This document shows positions 42,867 to 54,448 of a DNA stretch of 64,000 bases, one piece after another. Both the position numbers and the translations under genes were made by a program. Source of the DNA: Caloramator quimbayensis (lineage in GTDB: Bacteria > Bacillota > Clostridia > Clostridiales > Caloramatoraceae); contig NZ_FUYH01000007.1 in assembly GCF_900167605.1 (NCBI RefSeq), positions 95,885-159,884 on the forward strand, in the 5' to 3' direction. The notes under the pieces are model-generated. The model was not told the DNA's origin and made no database searches. It saw nothing but the letters and a program-made list of their open reading frames with translations. How positions within the stretch are numbered: the stretch's first letter is position 1; the number at the start of each line of letters is the position of its first letter.

Positions 42867-43739
42867 TTAAACTAATAATTTCTCAATAAATAAATTATTA
42901 TTATTGATTTTTCCTATTGCTATAAATAAATCATTTTCAATATATACCTTTACCATTTCATTATTAAGAAATTCTAATGAATTTGATATTGATATATTAT
43001 TACCATTCATTAATTTAGTATAAAACTTTTTATCTACAAATATTGATTTCATATCTAAAGCATAATCAGCTCTAAACATCTTTTTACTAATATCATCAGG
43101 AGTTATCTCAGTTAATAAAATACTATTTTCTAATGAAAACTTTCCAGTTGCAGTTCTTATTAAAAAACTCATATATGCTCTGCAGCCAAGTTTTCGGCCT
43201 ATATCTCTGCATAGACTTCTTATATAAGTACCTTTAGAACAGCATATCTTAATTATAGCAGTAGGCGGAGTATATTTTAAAATATTGATTTCATAGATAA
43301 TGACTTCTCTTTCCTTAATTTCAGGAACAATTCCCTGCCTTGCAAGATCATAGGCTCTTTTACCATTAATTTTAACAGCGGAGAAAATAGGGGGAACCTG
43401 CTTGATTCTTCCCTTAAAACTTTCTACTACAGATTTAAAGGTATTATAGTCAATAATTTCACAATTCATATCGTACTCAAATAACTTTTTCCCATACTTA
43501 TCACAAGTATCGGTTTCATTTCCAAGGGTTAATTCACAGATATAAGTTTTTTTATCATTCATAATGTAATCGACTATTTTTGTAGCCTTACCAAGACATA
43601 TAGGAAGCACTCCACAAGCATTAGGGTCTAAAGTACCAGTATGCCCAACCTTTTTTTCTTTTAATGTTCTTTTAACATATGATACAACATCTTGTGAAGT
43701 CATACCAGGAGGTTTTAATACATTAATTATACCATTCAT
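42867..43739 (-). CDS. truB: tRNA pseudouridine(55) synthase
   Basis: 290 residues. It makes pseudouridine 55 in the T loop of tRNAs. The catalytic Asp38 is in VGHTGTLDPNACGVLP, with KPPGMTS upstream and GKRAYDLARQG, GTYIRSLCRDIG downstream. Four-base overlap with nrnA. Confidence 0.97.
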   Translation of the reverse strand: MNGIINVLKPPGMTSQDVVSYVKRTLKEKKVGHTGTLDPNACGVLPICLGKATKIVDYIMNDKKTYICELTLGNETDTCDKYGKKLFEYDMNCEIIDYNTFKSVVESFKGRIKQVPPIFSAVKINGKRAYDLARQGIVPEIKEREVIIYEINILKYTPPTAIIKICCSKGTYIRSLCRDIGRKLGCRAYMSFLIRTATGKFSLENSILLTEITPDDISKKMFRADYALDMKSIFVDKKFYTKLMNGNNISISNSLEFLNNEMVKVYIENDLFIAIGKINNNNLFIEKLLV

Positions 43740-44707
43740 TTATGTCCCACTTCCAAAACATCTTTAAGGGCATCTAAGATTTTATTTTTAGCTTCAGAAA
43801 TACTCCCTTCAATTGTACATCCAGCAGCTCTTATATGACCTCCACCATTAAAATAAGCGGCTATTTTGCTAACATCAACATAGTTTTTAGATCTTAAACT
43901 AACTCTGCATTTAAAATCATTTATCTGCTTTATAAATACTCCAACTTCAGCAGTATCTATATTCCTTGCATAGTTAATGAATTCATCGGCATCATTTTCT
44001 TTTGCATTGCATTCTTCAAGTAATTTATATGGCATAGTTAAAACTGCAACTGTATCATTAAAGTAAACCTCTAAAGTAGATAATACTTTCTCTAAAAGTT
44101 TGGTCTGAGATAATGTTTTTGAATCATAAATTCTGCTGTAAATGTCTGAAAAATTAATGCCTGTATTTATTAAATCACCTACTATATTGAAGGTCATCGA
44201 CGTAGTATTTGAATATTTAAATCCGCCAGTATCTGTAAGAATCGAAGTATAAAGACACATAGCAGTAGTTTTACTTATATTATATCCGTTTATTTTAAGA
44301 ATCTGGTATATTATTTCTCCAACGCTTGATGCATTTGAATCTACATAATTTACATCGCCAAATAATGTATTGGATATGTGATGATCAATATTTATGACTA
44401 TATCGCTGCAGTTTAATAATGATTTTAATTCCCCAAGTCTTAAAACATCGCCGCAATCCAGTATAATCAGGCAGCTGTATTTGCTGCCTGTATTATATCT
44501 TTTTATATTATCGTATCCTGTTAAAAAAGAATATTTCTCTGGAAGAATATCATCTACAAAAAGATCCACTGACTTTCCAAAATCTTTTAGTGTATTGAAT
44601 AAGCCAAGCATTGAACCTATACTATCTCCATCAGGGGATACATGGGATACTATTGCAAAATCATCATAATCCTTTAAAATATGACCTATTTTATTTAGTA
44701 TCATCAT
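43736..44707 (-). CDS. nrnA: DHH/DHHA1 phosphoesterase, nanoRNase and pAp-phosphatase type
   Basis: 323 residues from ATG ATG at 44707/44704 inside the end of rbfA. Oligoribonuclease that finishes RNA decay and hydrolyses pAp. DHH motifs: SHVSPDGDSIGS, LDCGDV, NIDHHISN; DHHA1 motif: GGGHIRAAGC. The place between rbfA and truB is conserved. Confidence 0.93.
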   Translation of the reverse strand: MMILNKIGHILKDYDDFAIVSHVSPDGDSIGSMLGLFNTLKDFGKSVDLFVDDILPEKYSFLTGYDNIKRYNTGSKYSCLIILDCGDVLRLGELKSLLNCSDIVINIDHHISNTLFGDVNYVDSNASSVGEIIYQILKINGYNISKTTAMCLYTSILTDTGGFKYSNTTSMTFNIVGDLINTGINFSDIYSRIYDSKTLSQTKLLEKVLSTLEVYFNDTVAVLTMPYKLLEECNAKENDADEFINYARNIDTAEVGVFIKQINDFKCRVSLRSKNYVDVSKIAAYFNGGGHIRAAGCTIEGSISEAKNKILDALKDVLEVGHK

Positions 44708-45047
44708 GATTAATCTCTTTTAATATATTTGATATATGCATCCCATGTTCGATTGATTTATCGATTTCAAAAACCATTTCGGGAATATATCTTGCTTTTA
44801 GTTTACTTCCAACTTCTTTTCTTATATATCCCGATGCACTTTTTAGGCCTTCAATACATTTTTCTTTTTTATCAGCATCTCCTAATACACTGACATAAAC
44901 CTTTGCGTATCTTAAATCTTTAGTAACATCAACATGGGTTATGGAGGTAAGCATTGGAATTCGTGGGTCTTTAAGCTCGTTTTGAATTATGTTGCTGACT
45001 ATTTTTCTAATTTCTTCTGACAATCTTGATGTTCTGTCAAAACCCAT
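44691..45047 (-). CDS. rbfA: Ribosome-binding factor A
   Basis: 118 residues from the ATG at 45047 (AGAGGTG in front; the in-frame start at 45056 overlaps that site). KH-like fold protein that matures the 30S subunit at the 5' end of 16S rRNA. RTSRLSEEIRKIVSNIIQNELKDPRI, VTKDLRYAKVYVSVLGD and PEMVFEIDKSIEHGMHI are family signatures. Confidence 0.96.
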   Translation of the reverse strand: MGFDRTSRLSEEIRKIVSNIIQNELKDPRIPMLTSITHVDVTKDLRYAKVYVSVLGDADKKEKCIEGLKSASGYIRKEVGSKLKARYIPEMVFEIDKSIEHGMHISNILKEINHDDTK

Positions 45048-45061
45048 ATAAAACACCTCTA

Positions 45062-47206
45062 TTAATCTCTTTTAATTTCTTCCATTGTAAATGCTTCGAT
45101 TATATCTTCTTCCTTAATATCATTAAATTTTTCAATTGTGAGTCCACATTCAAAACCTGATGCTACTTCTTTAACATCATCTTTAAAACGTTTTAAAGAT
45201 GCAAGCTTTCCTTCATATATTACAATTCCGTTTCTAATTACCCTGACGCTATTGTTTCTGTTTATTTTTCCATCTTCTACATAACAGCCTGCAATTGTAC
45301 CTATTGCTGAAACTTTAAATGTATTTCTAACTACAAGCCTTGCTGTTATAACTTCCTTATATTCAGGCTCAAGCATACCTTTCATTGCTGCTGTTATGTC
45401 ATCTATTGCTTCGTATATTATTCTATATGTTTTTATTTCAACCTTTTCCTTTTCAGCAAGCTGCATAGCCATAGGCTCAGGTCTTACATTAAATCCAATT
45501 ATAAGAGCATTTGAAACTGAAGCAAAAGTTACATCTGTTTCAGTTATAGCTCCAACGCCGCCGTGAATTACATTTACCCTGACTTCGCTGTTAGAGAGCT
45601 TTTCTAATGACTGCTTTATCGCTTCTACAGAACCTTGTACATCTGCTTTTACTATAATGTTTAAATCCTTTACTTTGCCTTCTTGAATTTGGCTGAATAA
45701 ATCCTGTAATGATACTCTTGAAGTACTTGCATAATGGTATTCTCTTTCCTTAGTTTTTCTAATTTCAGATATTTCCCTTGCTGTTTTTTCATCAGCTACA
45801 CAATACATTATATCTCCTGCATTAGGAACTTCTGAAAATCCAAGGACTTCAACAGGTATAGAAGGAGATGCGGATTTAACTTTCTTTCCTTTATCATCAA
45901 TCATTGCTCTAACTTTTCCAAAGGCTGTTCCTGCTACAATGCAATCCCCAGTTTTAAGCGTTCCTTTTTGTACAAGAACAGTTGCAACAGGCCCTCTCGA
46001 TTTGTCAAGTTTAGCTTCAATTATAGTACCTTTTGCAGTCCTATTTGGATTCGCTTTTAATTCCTGCATTTCTGCAACTAATAATATCATTTCAAGAAGA
46101 TTATCGATACCTTCTTTAGTTCTAGCAGATACTGGAACGCATATTGTATCGCCGCCCCAATCTTCAGCAATAAGACCATATTCAGTTAATTCCTGCTTTA
46201 CTCTATCTGGATTAGCTCCGTTTTTATCTATTTTATTTATAGCAACTATAATTGGAACATTAGCAGCCTTAGCATGATTTATTGCTTCAATTGTTTGAGG
46301 CATAACTCCATCATCTGCCGCAACAACAAGTATAGCAATATCAGTTACCTTTGCTCCCCTTGCTCTCATGGCAGTAAAAGCTTCATGACCAGGTGTATCT
46401 AAAAATACGATTTTATTATCGTCTATATCTACAGTATAGGCTCCTATATGCTGAGTTATACCACCAGCTTCAGTATCTGTAACCCTTGAATGCCTTATTG
46501 CATCAAGAAGAGAAGTTTTACCATGGTCAACATGCCCCATAACAGTTACAACCGGAGGCCTTGGAACTAAATCCTTTTCATTATCTTCATAATCGTTTAT
46601 AAGCTCTTCTTCTTTTTCTTTTTTTGCTTCTTTTTCAAGGATAATGTTGTACTGCTCAGCGATTTTTTCTGCTACTTCAAAGGTTATTTCATGATTTATT
46701 GAAACCATTACTCCAATAAATATAAGCTTTTTTAATACTTCAGAAGCTGGTTTTTTTATTTTTTTTGCAAAGTCCCCAACCTTAATGCTCTCTGGTATAA
46801 CTACGATTCCTATTTCATCATCTTCTTTCAAATCTTCTTGTTTGTTATTTGATTTTTTATTCTTTTCAATTTTTGTAGATTTTTTTCTAATTTTTTCAAA
46901 TTTAACATCTAAATATTCTATATCGTCTAAATCTTCAAATTCATCATCAATCATTTCATCATCTTTATTTTCTTTTTCATCAATGCTTTTGTTTAAGGAT
47001 TTATCATCACTTAAAGTATTTCCTTTATTATTCATCTTTTCCTTTAGTTCTTCGATAAATTCTATTACTATATTTGCCTCTTCACCTTCAATTACACTCA
47101 TATGATTTTTAACTTCTAAACCGAATTCTTTATTAAGAATTTCTATTAAATCTTTACTTGTCATGTTTACCTGTTTGGCCAATTCATAAATTCTAATTTT
47201 TGGCAC
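45062..47206 (-). CDS. infB: Translation initiation factor IF-2
   Basis: 714 residues starting at GTG (47206) with GGGGGTGA four bases in front. The ATG at 47221 would overlap that site. IF2_N domain ([23 protein letters not shown]), an acidic-basic linker (about 65-150), a second IF2_N-like domain, the G domain ([31 protein letters not shown]) and domains II-IV that bind fMet-tRNA. It overlaps ylxQ by 14 bases. Confidence 0.97.
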   Translation of the reverse strand: MPKIRIYELAKQVNMTSKDLIEILNKEFGLEVKNHMSVIEGEEANIVIEFIEELKEKMNNKGNTLSDDKSLNKSIDEKENKDDEMIDDEFEDLDDIEYLDVKFEKIRKKSTKIEKNKKSNNKQEDLKEDDEIGIVVIPESIKVGDFAKKIKKPASEVLKKLIFIGVMVSINHEITFEVAEKIAEQYNIILEKEAKKEKEEELINDYEDNEKDLVPRPPVVTVMGHVDHGKTSLLDAIRHSRVTDTEAGGITQHIGAYTVDIDDNKIVFLDTPGHEAFTAMRARGAKVTDIAILVVAADDGVMPQTIEAINHAKAANVPIIVAINKIDKNGANPDRVKQELTEYGLIAEDWGGDTICVPVSARTKEGIDNLLEMILLVAEMQELKANPNRTAKGTIIEAKLDKSRGPVATVLVQKGTLKTGDCIVAGTAFGKVRAMIDDKGKKVKSASPSIPVEVLGFSEVPNAGDIMYCVADEKTAREISEIRKTKEREYHYASTSRVSLQDLFSQIQEGKVKDLNIIVKADVQGSVEAIKQSLEKLSNSEVRVNVIHGGVGAITETDVTFASVSNALIIGFNVRPEPMAMQLAEKEKVEIKTYRIIYEAIDDITAAMKGMLEPEYKEVITARLVVRNTFKVSAIGTIAGCYVEDGKINRNNSVRVIRNGIVIYEGKLASLKRFKDDVKEVASGFECGLTIEKFNDIKEEDIIEAFTMEEIKRD

Positions 47207-47528
47207 TAAAATCACCCCCATTATTATTTTGGATCTTTTTTATTAAGCCCTTTGCAAAGTTCAAATCGTTTATTGCCAAAACTGCTCTATTTAGTTTTCC
47301 TATATTTTCTCCTAACATTTGCTTATTACCAAAAATAATAAATGGTATATCATTTTCGTTTGAAAGTTTTATAAATTTATTTTTTGTATTTTCACTTGCA
47401 TCTTCGGCAATAATTATTAAATGACATCTACCTTTTTTAATACTATTTTCAACGCTTTCATCACCAGAAAACAATTTCCCTGATTTTTGTATAAGACCGA
47501 TAAATGAATATATATTATTTATCTGCAT
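47193..47528 (-). CDS. L7Ae/L30e-like ribosomal protein YlxQ
   Basis: 111 residues. L7Ae fold: [37 protein letters not shown], then [30 protein letters not shown]-turn RNA-binding protein of unclear function encoded between ylxR and infB across Firmicutes. It overlaps ylxR by 14 bases and infB by 14 bases. Confidence 0.92.
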   Translation of the reverse strand: MQINNIYSFIGLIQKSGKLFSGDESVENSIKKGRCHLIIIAEDASENTKNKFIKLSNENDIPFIIFGNKQMLGENIGKLNRAVLAINDLNFAKGLIKKIQNNNGGDFSAKN

Positions 47529-47787
47529 CTGATAGCGCCTCTTTCAATCTTTCATACAAATCATCAGAAATTTTAGTTTCAAAGGTTTTTTCAAATCTTT
47601 TTGCTTTAACGCATTTCTCAAAGCAGTCTATATTCCTGCAGATATATGCACCTCTTCCAGGGGCTTTACCTGTTAAATCTATTTTAATTTCACCCTCTTT
47701 ATTTTTTACAATCCTTATTAGCTCCTTTTTAGGCTTCATTTCCTGACAGCCAAGGCACATTCTTTGAGGAATTTTTTTTACTTTCAC
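47515..47787 (-). CDS. rnpM: YlxR/RnpM-type RNA-binding protein
   Basis: 90 residues. DUF448 family: PQRMCLGCQEMKPKKELIRIV and GKAPGRGAYICRNIDCFEKCVK. In Bacillus and relatives this protein binds RNase P RNA and modulates it. Overlap of four bases with nusA. Confidence 0.9.
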   Translation of the reverse strand: MKVKKIPQRMCLGCQEMKPKKELIRIVKNKEGEIKIDLTGKAPGRGAYICRNIDCFEKCVKAKRFEKTFETKISDDLYERLKEALSDADK

Positions 47788-48860
47788 TGCATATCATCTC
47801 CTTGCTCAAAAGCTCCTGATTCTGTTTGAACTTGAGATTGACTTTTTATATCTATTTTCCATCCTGTAAGTTTTGCTGCAAGTCTTGCATTTTGACCTTC
47901 TTTGCCAATAGCTAAGGATAATTGATAATCAGGTACAACTACCCTCGCACTTTTTTCTGCCTCATTAACTTCAACGCTTACCACTTTTGCAGGGCTTATA
48001 GAGTTTGCAATAAATTCAGCAGGGTCTTTACTCCACTTTACTATATCTATTTTTTCGCCTTTTAGTTCATTAACTATATTTTGAACTCTGACACCTTTTG
48101 GCCCTACGCATGCCCCTGTAGGATCTACGTTTTCATCCTTTGAATAAACTGCAATCTTGGTTCTATAACCAGCTTCTCTTGATATACTTTTTATTTCAAC
48201 TGTACCATCATATATTTCCGGTACCTCAAGCTCAAAGAGCCTTTTAATTAAACCTGGATGAGTTCTTGATATAACAATATTAGGTCCTTTAGGAGTCTTC
48301 TTAACTTCTACAACATAAAATTTAAGTATGTCTCCATGATTATATTCTTCATTTGGCATCTGTTCATTTGGAGAGAGCAAAGTTTCAGTTCTGCCAATAT
48401 CAACAAGAACGTTCTGCTTTTCTTTTTTTTGTACAACTCCTGTTATAAGGTCATTTTCTTTTTCAATAAATTCTTTATATATTATTTCTCTTTCTGCTTC
48501 TCTAATTTTTTGTATTACGCTTTGCTTGGCTGTTTGAGCTGCAACCCTTCCAAAATCCTTTGGAGTAACTTCGATATCAACAATATCTCCAATGTTATAT
48601 TTTATGCTTATTTTTCTTGCATCTTCAAGGCTTATTTCAAGAAGATTATCATAAACATCTTCAACGACCTCTTTTTGAGCATAAACATGAATATCACCCG
48701 TATCCCTGCTTACTGTTACCTTTACATTCTGAGATGTTCCATAATTCTTTTTATAAGCTGAAACAAGGGCAGCTTCTAAAGCAGTAAATATTATTTCTCT
48801 GTCGATTCTTTTTTCTTTAACAAGTTCTTCTAATGCTTCAATTAATTCAACTGTATTCAT
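47784..48860 (-). CDS. nusA: Transcription termination/antitermination factor NusA
   Basis: 358 residues, the short Gram-positive form without the acidic repeats. N-terminal RNA polymerase-binding domain (1-125), S1 domain (ENDLITGVVQKKEKQNVLVDIGR), KH1 (DPTGACVGPKGVRVQNIVNELKGEKIDIVKW) and KH2 (VPDYQLSLAIGKEGQNARLAAKLTGWKIDI). Second gene of the rimP operon. Confidence 0.97.
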   Translation of the reverse strand: MNTVELIEALEELVKEKRIDREIIFTALEAALVSAYKKNYGTSQNVKVTVSRDTGDIHVYAQKEVVEDVYDNLLEISLEDARKISIKYNIGDIVDIEVTPKDFGRVAAQTAKQSVIQKIREAEREIIYKEFIEKENDLITGVVQKKEKQNVLVDIGRTETLLSPNEQMPNEEYNHGDILKFYVVEVKKTPKGPNIVISRTHPGLIKRLFELEVPEIYDGTVEIKSISREAGYRTKIAVYSKDENVDPTGACVGPKGVRVQNIVNELKGEKIDIVKWSKDPAEFIANSISPAKVVSVEVNEAEKSARVVVPDYQLSLAIGKEGQNARLAAKLTGWKIDIKSQSQVQTESGAFEQGDDMQ

Positions 48861-48872
48861 AATAGTCCCTCC

Positions 48873-49331
48873 TTATAAAGCACTTAATTTTACAACCGAA
48901 ACTTTATTTTTATCAATATGAAGTTCTTTTCCATTAAAAGAAACAATAATATCATTTCCTTCAAGTCCTAAAAGCGTACCTTCAATTATTTTTTTACCAT
49001 CTATAGCTGCAAACAATTTTATTTTTACTTTCTTACCCTTATGCTTTTCAAAATCAGTGTCTTTTCTTAATGGCCTTTCAATTCCAGGTGAGGAAACTTC
49101 GAGATAATAACTGCACTCTATAGGATCTATTTCATCAAGCTTGTTGCTTATTATTCTGCTGACATTTGAACAGTCATCAATGGTTATACCGCCTTCTTTA
49201 TCGATATAAATTCTAAGATACCATTCATTATGTTCTTTTACAAATTCCACATCAACAAGTTCGTAGTTAAAACTATTAACAATTGGAATAGATAGTTCAT
49301 AAACTAATTTTTCTATTGAAGAAACATCCAT
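48873..49331 (-). CDS. rimP: Ribosome maturation factor RimP
   Basis: 152 residues. It helps assemble the 30S subunit. Family segments: YELVDVEFVKEHNEWYLRIYIDKEGGITIDDCSNVSR and YYLEVSSPGIERPLRK, then an Sm-like C-terminal domain. First gene of the nusA-infB operon; its promoter must lie in 49332-49395, beside the polC terminator. Confidence 0.96.
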   Translation of the reverse strand: MDVSSIEKLVYELSIPIVNSFNYELVDVEFVKEHNEWYLRIYIDKEGGITIDDCSNVSRIISNKLDEIDPIECSYYLEVSSPGIERPLRKDTDFEKHKGKKVKIKLFAAIDGKKIIEGTLLGLEGNDIIVSFNGKELHIDKNKVSVVKLSAL

Positions 49332-49395
49332 ATATTATCCACCTCTTTCTTTTTTCTATTATTTGTTATAATCAAACTGTTATGCACAACATAAA

Positions 49396-49423
49396 GTAAA
49401 GAGTGGGATTACCCACTCTTTAC
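49396..49423. terminator. Terminator after polC
   Basis: GTAAAGAGTGGG and CCCACTCTTTAC, 12 perfect pairs with a four-base loop, about 58 bases past the polC stop codon. Confidence 0.75.
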
Positions 49424-49480
49424 CGTAAAATATATTAAGCCTTAACTCAAATTATAGCATTATGAAAAATAATTTGCAAG

Positions 49481-52400
49481 TTAAAATAGGGAAAGCTGGT
49501 TACTTTCAGGTAAATCTTTTAAACATCCATGGCTTTGTAAAATTTCAATTACAGTTTTTGATACCTTTGTTCTTAATCGCAAGTCTTCTTTAGAAAGGAA
49601 AGGACCATCCTCTCTTGCCTTAACTATGCTTTTTGCAGCGGTTTCGCCTACACCTTGAAGCGCTCTGAAGGGAGGAAGAATTGCATCATCTATTATTAAA
49701 AATTTTGTTGAATCAGATTTATACAAGTCAACAGGAGCAAATTTAAATCCTCTTTTATACATTTCAAGAGCGATTTCAAGAATTGTAAGTAAACCTTTAT
49801 CCTTTTGTGTTGCATTGTTTCCCATATTTTCGATTTCTTTTATTTTACTCAATATTGTCTTTTCGCCTTTAACAATTAAATCAGCATCAAAATCATCTGC
49901 TCTTACTGTAAAGTATGTGGCATAATAAGCCTTTGGATAATATACTTTAAAATATGCTATTCTGACAGCCATCATTACATAAGCCACAGCATGACCTTTT
50001 GGAAACATATATTTAATCTTGTTACAGGAGTTTATATACCAATCAGGAACATTGTTTTCCCTCATCTCTTGAACATCTTCATCCCTTAATCCTTTTCCTT
50101 TTCTTACTCTTTCCATTATATTAAAAGCATGCTTTGGCTGTACTCCTTTTTGAATTAGATAAAGCATTATATCGTCTCTTGTCGATATAACTTCCTTAAG
50201 AGTTGCATATCCATCACGTATAAGGTCCTGTGCATTATTAACCCAAACATCGGTACCATGTGACAATCCTGAAATTCTTACAAGTTCAGCAAAAGTCTTA
50301 GGCTTAGTATCGAGAAGCATCTGTCTTACAAATTTAGTTCCAAATTCAGGAAGACCAAGTGTTCCAACTTCGCAGTTAATATCTTCTGGTTTTATTCCGA
50401 GGGATTCAGTAGAAGTAAATAGTTTTAAAACCTTTTCATCTCCTAATGGAATTGTTCTTGGATCAATTCCGGTTAAATCCTGAAGCATCCTTAAAACTGT
50501 AGGATCATCGTGACCTAATATATCGAGTTTTAAAAGTCTGCCGCTTATAGAGTGATAATCAAAATGAGTTGTAATAACATCTGAATTAATATCATCGGCA
50601 GGCCTTTGAATAGGAGTAAATTCATAAATCTCTTTATCCCTTGGAACAACCATAACTCCTCCTGGATGCTGACCTGTTGTTCTTTTAACTCCAGTACAGC
50701 CTTTGACTAGTCTTTCTATTTCAGCTTGGTTGCTTGTTAATCCTTTTTCTTCGAGATAGTTTTTTACAAATCCATAGGCTGTTTTTTCTGCAATTGTACC
50801 AATTGTTCCAGCTCTAAAAACATGACCTTCTCCAAAAAGCTCTTCTGTATATTTGTGAGCCCTGCTCTGATACTCTCCAGAAAAGTTTAAATCTATATCT
50901 GGTTCTTTATCCCCTTCAAAACCTAAAAATACTTCAAAGGGTATATCATGACCTTCTTTGATTAATTGTGAGGCACATTTTGGACATAATTTATCAGGCA
51001 AATCAGCACCTGAGCCTATGCTTCCATCTGTAAAAAACTCAGAATATTTACATGAAGGGCATACATAATGTGGAGGCAGAGGATTAACTTCAGTAATTCC
51101 GCACATTGTAGCAACGAAGGAAGAACCGACTGACCCTCTTGAGCCGACTAAATAGCCGTCATTTACTGACTTTGAAACAAGACGGTTTGCAATAAGATAC
51201 AAAACAGCATATCCATTATTAATAATTGAATTTAGTTCTTTTTCAAGCCTTTTTTCAACGACTTCAGGAAGATTCTGCCCGTATATTTCATGAGCCTTTG
51301 ACATTGTCATGTTTCTTACTTCATCTTCTGCACCATCTATTTTCGGAGGGAAAGTTTCATCGGGTATAGGCTTTATAGCTTCAACCATATCAGCAATCAA
51401 ATTAGGGTTTTTAATAACCACATCGTAGGCAGTTTCTTCACCTAAATATTCAAATTCACTTAGCATTTCATCAGTTGTTTTAAAATACAAAGGAGCTTGT
51501 TCATCTGCATCCTCGTAACCCTGACCTGACATCAGTATTCTTCTAAAATACTCATCAGTTGGATCTAAAAAATGAACATCTCCAGTTGCCACTACTAATT
51601 TATTATATTTATTACCGAGATTAACTATTTTTTTGTTAATAGCGAGCAATTTTTCTTCATTTTCAAGAGTACCGTTTCTAATTAAAAATTCATTATTCCC
51701 TCTTGGCTGAATTTCAAGAAAATCATAAAATTTTATGATATCCTGCATTTCATTATCTGAAAGGCCATTTAAAATACCTCTAAATACCTGTCCTGCCTCA
51801 CAGGCAGAACCTATTATTAATCCATCTTTATATTGTTGAAGTAAGCTTTTAGGAATACGCGGACGTTTATGGTAGTATTTTAAATGGGATTCTGAAATAA
51901 TTTTGTAAAGATTTATTAGCCCTTCGTAGTTTTTAACAAGAATTATAATATGGTAGGTGTCTGCCTTTTTTATATCAAAATTTCCATTATAAAGTTTATT
52001 AACATCATCAATAGTTACAGCATCCTTTTCCTTTAGCATTTTAAGAAATTTAATAAAAATTTCAGCCGTTGCCGTTGCATCGTCAACTGCTCTGTGATGA
52101 TTTTCAAGGGATATACCTAAATGTTCTGCGACGATATTAAGTTTGTGTTTTTTTAAATTTGGCAAAAGCCATCTTGATAATGATAAAGTATCAATTATTG
52201 CATTGTCAAAATTTAAGCCTAATCTTTTTACATTGTTTTTTATAAATCCTGTATCGAATTTAGCATTATGAGCTACCACAGGAGAACTTCCAATAAACTT
52301 AAGAAAATCTAATAATGCCGTTTCAATAAATGGTTTATCTTTTACCATTTCATTCGTTATCCCAGTTAGTTTAGTGATTTCATCGCTTATATCTTTCTTA

Positions 52401-53779
52401 GGATTTATAAGGCATGAAAAAGTATCAATTATTTTTAAGTTTTTAATCTTAACTGCTCCTATTTCGATTATTTCATCATTATTTTGATTTAAGCCAGTTG
52501 TCTCTATATCAAATACAACAAACTCATCATCAAGATTCTGCTTATTTGACTTTATTATAATAGGCTCTCCATCATCTACAAGATATCCTTCAACTCCATA
52601 TATAGCTTTGATGCCATATTTTTTGCATGCATCTGCCACTTCTGGAAATGCTTGTACAACACCGTGATCTGTAATAGCAATAGCACTATGTCCCCATTCC
52701 TTTGCACGCTTTATAAGTGAAGTTGCAGAGGATACTCCATCCATAGTGCTCATTTGAGTATGAAGATGAAGTTCTACCCTTTTTTCTTCACATATGTCCA
52801 TTCTTTTCTGAATTTCAATTATTTCAATCGCTGAGGCCATTATTATTATTTCTTTTAAATATTTGTCAAAAACAACATCTCCCTGTACCTTTAAAAACGC
52901 ACCTTCTTTGATTTCTGATTTTAGACTCTCTATAATTTCAGGTTTTGGGAAGAATTTAACAGTAATAGAACTTGTATAATCAGTAATAAAAAAACTGAAT
53001 ATATATTTACCATTCTTTGTTTCCCTTATATCAGTTTTAAATACTTCACCTGATATAACGGCGTTTCCAATCTCTTCTTTTATCGATGCAATCTTTATAT
53101 TTTCTCCAGCAAGTTTCTTACCATATATAATAGAAGTCTTAGAATTAATATCATTGCTTTTTAAAACTGTGTTTGCATTATTACTTTCTTTTTCTTCGTT
53201 TTTCTTTTTATCTATATAATCAATAATAAGTTTTTTGTCTTCTTCTTCTTTTATCATATTGTATTTTTCATACTCAAAGGATTTCACTTTAAATGCGGTT
53301 GTAACCTTTAATCCCGTAGAATCTTCAATATATCTGCTAATAACTTTTTGAGCATCCTTTGCTTTTAACATATTTAATGAAAATTCATTTTCAATATAAA
53401 TTGTCATCATATTATCCTTTATGCTATATTCAGAGGATTGAAGCAAACAGCATATATAAGGATTATTATAAAAGGCTTCTGATATAATTTTTGAGTATAT
53501 AGCTTTGTTATTACATAATTCATCAAATGTAATGTTTTTCTTAGTATTCGTTTCTATTTCAATCATAAGTTTTCCTGAAATATTAAATCTACTGCATAAA
53601 ATTCTTTTAATAATATTTAATCTTTCTTCGCTTATATTAGTATTAGCTAAAAGATGTATATTCCATGTATTGGTATTTTTATTTATAAAGGCTTTTTTAA
53701 TATAAACATTCTTTGAAATTTCCTTTATCTCATTTGAATAATCCATATCCTGAAGTACATCTTCAAGTATTTTAGACAT
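49481..53779 (-). CDS. polC: DNA polymerase III subunit alpha, Gram-positive type PolC
   Basis: 1432 residues, normal PolC length. The leading-strand replicative polymerase with built-in proofreading. In order: N-terminal domain, OB domain (about 225-330), PHP domain ([18 protein letters not shown] near 337), the DEDD exonuclease inserted in the PHP ([20 protein letters not shown] near 420; HNAKFD; HHRAVDD), then palm, fingers and HhH ([33 protein letters not shown]). The ribosome binding site is AGGAGG. Last gene of the uppS-to-polC run. Confidence 0.98.
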   Translation of the reverse strand: MSKILEDVLQDMDYSNEIKEISKNVYIKKAFINKNTNTWNIHLLANTNISEERLNIIKRILCSRFNISGKLMIEIETNTKKNITFDELCNNKAIYSKIISEAFYNNPYICCLLQSSEYSIKDNMMTIYIENEFSLNMLKAKDAQKVISRYIEDSTGLKVTTAFKVKSFEYEKYNMIKEEEDKKLIIDYIDKKKNEEKESNNANTVLKSNDINSKTSIIYGKKLAGENIKIASIKEEIGNAVISGEVFKTDIRETKNGKYIFSFFITDYTSSITVKFFPKPEIIESLKSEIKEGAFLKVQGDVVFDKYLKEIIIMASAIEIIEIQKRMDICEEKRVELHLHTQMSTMDGVSSATSLIKRAKEWGHSAIAITDHGVVQAFPEVADACKKYGIKAIYGVEGYLVDDGEPIIIKSNKQNLDDEFVVFDIETTGLNQNNDEIIEIGAVKIKNLKIIDTFSCLINPKKDISDEITKLTGITNEMVKDKPFIETALLDFLKFIGSSPVVAHNAKFDTGFIKNNVKRLGLNFDNAIIDTLSLSRWLLPNLKKHKLNIVAEHLGISLENHHRAVDDATATAEIFIKFLKMLKEKDAVTIDDVNKLYNGNFDIKKADTYHIIILVKNYEGLINLYKIISESHLKYYHKRPRIPKSLLQQYKDGLIIGSACEAGQVFRGILNGLSDNEMQDIIKFYDFLEIQPRGNNEFLIRNGTLENEEKLLAINKKIVNLGNKYNKLVVATGDVHFLDPTDEYFRRILMSGQGYEDADEQAPLYFKTTDEMLSEFEYLGEETAYDVVIKNPNLIADMVEAIKPIPDETFPPKIDGAEDEVRNMTMSKAHEIYGQNLPEVVEKRLEKELNSIINNGYAVLYLIANRLVSKSVNDGYLVGSRGSVGSSFVATMCGITEVNPLPPHYVCPSCKYSEFFTDGSIGSGADLPDKLCPKCASQLIKEGHDIPFEVFLGFEGDKEPDIDLNFSGEYQSRAHKYTEELFGEGHVFRAGTIGTIAEKTAYGFVKNYLEEKGLTSNQAEIERLVKGCTGVKRTTGQHPGGVMVVPRDKEIYEFTPIQRPADDINSDVITTHFDYHSISGRLLKLDILGHDDPTVLRMLQDLTGIDPRTIPLGDEKVLKLFTSTESLGIKPEDINCEVGTLGLPEFGTKFVRQMLLDTKPKTFAELVRISGLSHGTDVWVNNAQDLIRDGYATLKEVISTRDDIMLYLIQKGVQPKHAFNIMERVRKGKGLRDEDVQEMRENNVPDWYINSCNKIKYMFPKGHAVAYVMMAVRIAYFKVYYPKAYYATYFTVRADDFDADLIVKGEKTILSKIKEIENMGNNATQKDKGLLTILEIALEMYKRGFKFAPVDLYKSDSTKFLIIDDAILPPFRALQGVGETAAKSIVKAREDGPFLSKEDLRLRTKVSKTVIEILQSHGCLKDLPESNQLSLF

Positions 53780-53795
53780 AGTAGTCCTCCTAATA

Positions 53796-54422
53796 TTACA
53801 TTTTTAAGCACTTTACTATTTCCCAATACATTTTCATTCTTGCAGCAAATCCTTTTTTAAGCCCAAGTTTTTCTTCTTTCATTATATGTGTCATATCTTT
53901 TAATTCAACAGTTTTTACTCTATAGTTTTCTTTTTCAACAAGTTTAGTTAAAGCAACCTCAACACCATATCTTGTTATATCAATGTTATCAATATTATTT
54001 AATACTATTCTTTTCATTGCTCTTTGTCCTGAAAGATGAGGTGCAACTTTCTGGGCGAGATCGGTAGCTAATCTTCCATTAGCAAATATACCTATAGTCA
54101 TATCTGCATCATCATTTAATACCGGCTCTAATAAAGATACTACATGCTCTTTAGTTAATCCTATAAGATCAGCATCTAAAAAAAGAAGTATATCAGCATT
54201 AGCGTTATCAATACCAGCTTTTAAAGCAGCTCCTTTACCTTTATTTTCTTCATATTCAATAGTAAATACACCCATATCCCTTGATATTTTTGCAGTATTA
54301 TCGTTTGAGCCATCGCTAACAACGATTATTTCATCGATTATTTCAACATTTTTAACAACCTCTAATATATCTTTAATCGTTTTCTCTTCATTAAAAGCTG
54401 GAATTATGCATACTGTTCTCAT
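53796..54422 (-). CDS. Family 2 glycosyltransferase (dolichol-phosphate-sugar synthase-like)
   Basis: 208 residues from the ATG at 54422 behind GGGTGA. GT-A fold: [39 protein letters not shown] and the metal-binding DAD in [11 protein letters not shown]. The C-terminus ends in a basic amphipathic stretch without a transmembrane helix. Donor and acceptor are unknown; the sequence resembles enzymes that use UDP- or GDP-sugars with lipid or phosphoglycerate acceptors. It is packed between ispG (26 bases) and polC (16 bases), in an operon that makes polyprenyl lipid carriers, which makes a polyprenyl acceptor attractive but unproven. Confidence 0.85.
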   Translation of the reverse strand: MRTVCIIPAFNEEKTIKDILEVVKNVEIIDEIIVVSDGSNDNTAKISRDMGVFTIEYEENKGKGAALKAGIDNANADILLFLDADLIGLTKEHVVSLLEPVLNDDADMTIGIFANGRLATDLAQKVAPHLSGQRAMKRIVLNNIDNIDITRYGVEVALTKLVEKENYRVKTVELKDMTHIMKEEKLGLKKGFAARMKMYWEIVKCLKM

Positions 54423-54448
54423 ATACATCACCCTATCAAAGTATTTTA

